Positions 13,557 to 15,166 of a stretch of 15,166 bases of DNA are shown piece by piece. The DNA lies in NCBI GenBank assembly GCA_039589195.1, contig JBDHHV010000079.1, forward strand, positions 1-15,166, in the 5' to 3' direction. A program made the position numbers and the translations under genes. Within the stretch, counting starts at the first letter, position 1. Each line of letters begins with the position of its first letter. The notes under the pieces are model-generated. The model did no database searches. It saw nothing but the letters and a program-made list of their open reading frames with translations, and was not told the origin of the DNA. Source of the DNA: JBDHAC01 sp039589195 (GTDB lineage: Bacteria; Gemmatimonadota; Gemmatimonadetes; Palauibacterales; Palauibacteraceae).

Positions 13557-14705
13557 CTAGGGTCCGCTGAGCACACCCGTGATCGTGGCCCCATCGCGCA
13601 CCCACTTGACCGTGATCGCGTCCTCGTCCGGCCCTTTGATCAGCACCTGACGCAGGTGCTCCACCTCGGTGCATTCACGCCCGCCCGCTTCGATCACCAC
13701 GTCGCCGGGGCGTAACCCGAGCCGGGCTGCCGGAGTCCCCGGGATCACCCGCTGAACCAGCAGACCGCTGTCGATCCCGGCGAGCGATCTCGCGATCCTG
13801 CCGCGAACGGGCATGAACTCGGCCCCTGCCAGATGCCGACCGATGACCGCTTCGACGACGCTGCCCAGCCGCCTGCGGTCGAGCGTGACGGACACGGGCT
13901 CTCCGGGTGCAAGCTCGACGGCGATCCTCTCACCGAGCGTGACCAGCTTGTCCAGCCACACTCTGTACGTGGAGTCGAAGACCGCGCGGAGCTCGCGCCC
14001 GAGATCGACCCGGATCGGTAACGCGTCCACGATGTCGATCTGACCGATCTCGAAGTCCTCTTCGATCGGCGCCACGTGCAACGCCCCATCACGTACGCGA
14101 ATCGCGGATGGGACGACCTGGACCTCCTGCCCCTGACGTCGGATCGTGAATGCCAGCGAGCTCACTCCATCCGTCCGTAGCGCTCCCGATGTGACCACGT
14201 AGGCCCGCGGGAGGCTCTGGGTCACGGTCACCGTCCGTGCGGGAGTGCGGCGTCGAGGCTCCTCGGCCGGTCGCGTCGCGGGCACGACTTGAACGAACCT
14301 GTGTTCGTCATCGCGTCTGAAGTCCAGCGTGACGGGTGTCCCGGGGCGCAGGCCGCCGAACACTCGAGTGGCAGTCTCGACGGTGAAGACCTGGCCGTTG
14401 AGCGCAAGCAGCCGATCGCCCACGACGATCCCGGCCCGGGCGGCCGGGCCGTTCTGGACCACCTCGTCGACGTGCAGGACCATCTCGCAACGCTTCCACT
14501 TTTCGGCGGTGCCCCAGGCGCACTCGTAGTGCGGCGCGACCCAGACGCCGATCCAGCCCGGTGGAGCCGGGGGGCGGGGCGTCTGGACGTTCTGCGCACC
14601 GAGCGGCGCCGCGACGAGCAGCGCCAGCGCGGTACACAGCGCTCCTGGCGTTCCGGAGGCGCGTCGCCTCCGCGGGTCCCGCAATGTTGACATCGTCTTC
14701 ATCAT
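13557..14705 (-). CDS. Periplasmic protein with two PDZ domains
   Basis: A 382-residue exported protein. A signal peptide (ALCTALALLVAAPLGAQ) probably ends at about residue 37. PDZ domain 1 spans about 51-142, with WIGVWVAPHYE, GPAARAGIVVGDRLLALNGQ and VTLDFRRDDE. Two cysteines, C62 and C73, sit in its first loop and could form a disulfide. A middle region (about 155-295) has no motif I recognise. PDZ domain 2 spans about 305-380 (SGLLVQRVIPGTPAARLGL, then RPGDVVIEAGG). No HtrA serine-protease domain is present (no GNSGG motif), so it is probably an adaptor or sensor that binds peptide C-termini. A preceding partial gene of anti-sigma type suggests that it belongs to a stress-response operon. 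Two ATG codons are adjacent (14705, 14702); the ribosome site is weak and lies in an inverted repeat. Confidence 0.85.
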   Translation of the reverse strand: MMKTMSTLRDPRRRRASGTPGALCTALALLVAAPLGAQNVQTPRPPAPPGWIGVWVAPHYECAWGTAEKWKRCEMVLHVDEVVQNGPAARAGIVVGDRLLALNGQVFTVETATRVFGGLRPGTPVTLDFRRDDEHRFVQVVPATRPAEEPRRRTPARTVTVTQSLPRAYVVTSGALRTDGVSSLAFTIRRQGQEVQVVPSAIRVRDGALHVAPIEEDFEIGQIDIVDALPIRVDLGRELRAVFDSTYRVWLDKLVTLGERIAVELAPGEPVSVTLDRRRLGSVVEAVIGRHLAGAEFMPVRGRIARSLAGIDSGLLVQRVIPGTPAARLGLRPGDVVIEAGGRECTEVEHLRQVLIKGPDEDAITVKWVRDGATITGVLSGP

Positions 14706-14715
14706 GAAAAGTTTA

Positions 14716-14729
14716 TCTCACCACTGAGA
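14716..14729 (-). promoter_or_regulatory. Inverted repeat just upstream of the PDZ gene start
   Basis: TCTCA (14716-14720) and TGAGA (14725-14729) are perfect arms around CCAC, 10 bases from the start codon. It covers the only Shine-Dalgarno-like bases (GTGAG), so a hairpin in the mRNA or a bound repressor could lower expression. Confidence 0.3.
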
Positions 14730-14741
14730 ATCTATGTCGGC

Positions 14742-14758
14742 ACCGGCGGCACGCCGGT
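14742..14758 (-). other. Short intercistronic hairpin
   Basis: ACCGGC (14742-14747) and GCCGGT (14753-14758) form a 6-bp stem with a 5-base loop, 13 bases after the stop of the upstream partial gene. It may be a weak terminator or processing site. Confidence 0.3.
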
Positions 14759-14771
14759 CCTCCTGTCACGC

Positions 14772-15166
14772 CTACCAGGCCTCGGCCCGCGTCAGATGAG
14801 TCGATTGATCCAGCCGGCTCGCAAGCTCGCTCCGATAGTCCACGAGCTGGAACAACGTCGCGCTCGCCAGAGGATTCTCGGGCGATCGTACCACCGCCTC
14901 GCGAGACGCCGCGATCGCCGCGTCCAATCTCCGGATCAACTCCGCGGTCGCGATCGGGTCCAGGGAGCCGTCCGCACGCGACAGACTCGCCTGACGGAGC
15001 GGTGACCCGAGGGTCTCCATCTCGGCCAGCGCGTTCAGGTACGCTGCGTCGCCATCGGAGGCCGGAAGCACCATCGGTAGCTCCCCGCGAGCATCGCTCG
15101 GGATCGCGGCCGTGGTCGGCGGTGAGTCCGCCGCGGGCCCGGCCCCTGTGAATTGGAGCCCGGCCA
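14772..15166 (-). CDS. C-terminal part of a probable anti-sigma factor, partial at right edge
   Basis: The last 130 residues are visible. The frame is open to the window edge, so the start and N-terminal domains are missing. An ATG at 15074 is in frame, but coding continues upstream of it without a stop. The visible part starts with a Pro/Ala/Ser/Thr-rich linker and ends in two helices: YLNALAEMETLGSPLRQ, then TAELIRRLDAAIAASREAVV, RSPENPLASATLFQLVDYRSELASRL. This matches the C-terminal helical tail of many zinc-finger anti-sigma proteins from Gemmatimonadota and Acidobacteriota, in which an 'IDxAIxExRxAL...DPxNP' pattern recurs. The assignment rests on that resemblance alone; no zinc-finger or membrane segment is in view. 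The two-PDZ gene follows after 66 bases on the same strand, so the two are probably co-transcribed, perhaps with a sigma gene beyond the edge. Confidence 0.55.
   Translation of the reverse strand, partial: AGLQFTGAGPAADSPPTTAAIPSDARGELPMVLPASDGDAAYLNALAEMETLGSPLRQASLSRADGSLDPIATAELIRRLDAAIAASREAVVRSPENPLASATLFQLVDYRSELASRLDQSTHLTRAEAW

Noticed and set aside
13557..14705. HtrA/DegP protease
   Set aside because: Two PDZ domains are visible, but no trypsin-like domain or GNSGG motif.

Overview
The window is GC-rich bacterial chromosome from a diderm. It carries an outer-membrane barrel protein ending in Phe, a clear lipoprotein signal, several Sec signal peptides, and two regulatory modules of the sigma/anti-sigma kind. 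Signal peptides ending in ...AQ, an M16 and an M1 peptidase, a cytochrome P460 and PDZ/anti-sigma pairs would suit Gemmatimonadota or a related soil or marine phylum. That assignment is an inference; there is no rRNA or other marker gene here. I see no tRNA, rRNA, CRISPR array, insertion sequence or phage gene.

Layout. (1) 1-1335, minus: N-terminal part of a secreted M16 zinc peptidase, cut by the left edge. (2) 1552-1962, plus: a small hotdog-fold acyl-CoA thioesterase, divergent from the peptidase. (3) 1967-5368, minus: isocitrate dehydrogenase (icd) followed by a membrane-anchored sulfatase-fold hydrolase or transferase, with a perfect 9-bp hairpin between them. (4) 5581-6792, minus: an alginate-export-type outer-membrane barrel. 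(5) 6793-7348: a long divergent intergenic region with several hairpins and palindromes and a possible decayed reading frame. (6) 7349-9319, plus: ECF sigma factor, zinc-finger transmembrane anti-sigma factor, and a small exported protein built like a secretin without its pore. (7) 9327-12731, minus: an M1-family metallopeptidase followed by a Glu/Leu/Phe/Val dehydrogenase homologue. (8) 12890-13465, plus: a cytochrome P460 lipoprotein. (9) 13557-15166, minus: a periplasmic two-PDZ protein preceded by the C-terminal end of what is probably another anti-sigma factor, cut by the right edge.

How they fit together. Most of the window is envelope and protein-turnover biology: two peptidases, an outer-membrane barrel, a membrane sulfatase-like enzyme, a PDZ protein and a lipoprotein cytochrome. 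Central metabolism is represented by icd and the amino-acid dehydrogenase; the latter follows the M1 peptidase and could use amino acids it releases. The best candidate for an undescribed system is the sigma / anti-sigma / mini-secretin cassette at 7349-9319. Its third gene is a target or sensor I cannot match to a named system.
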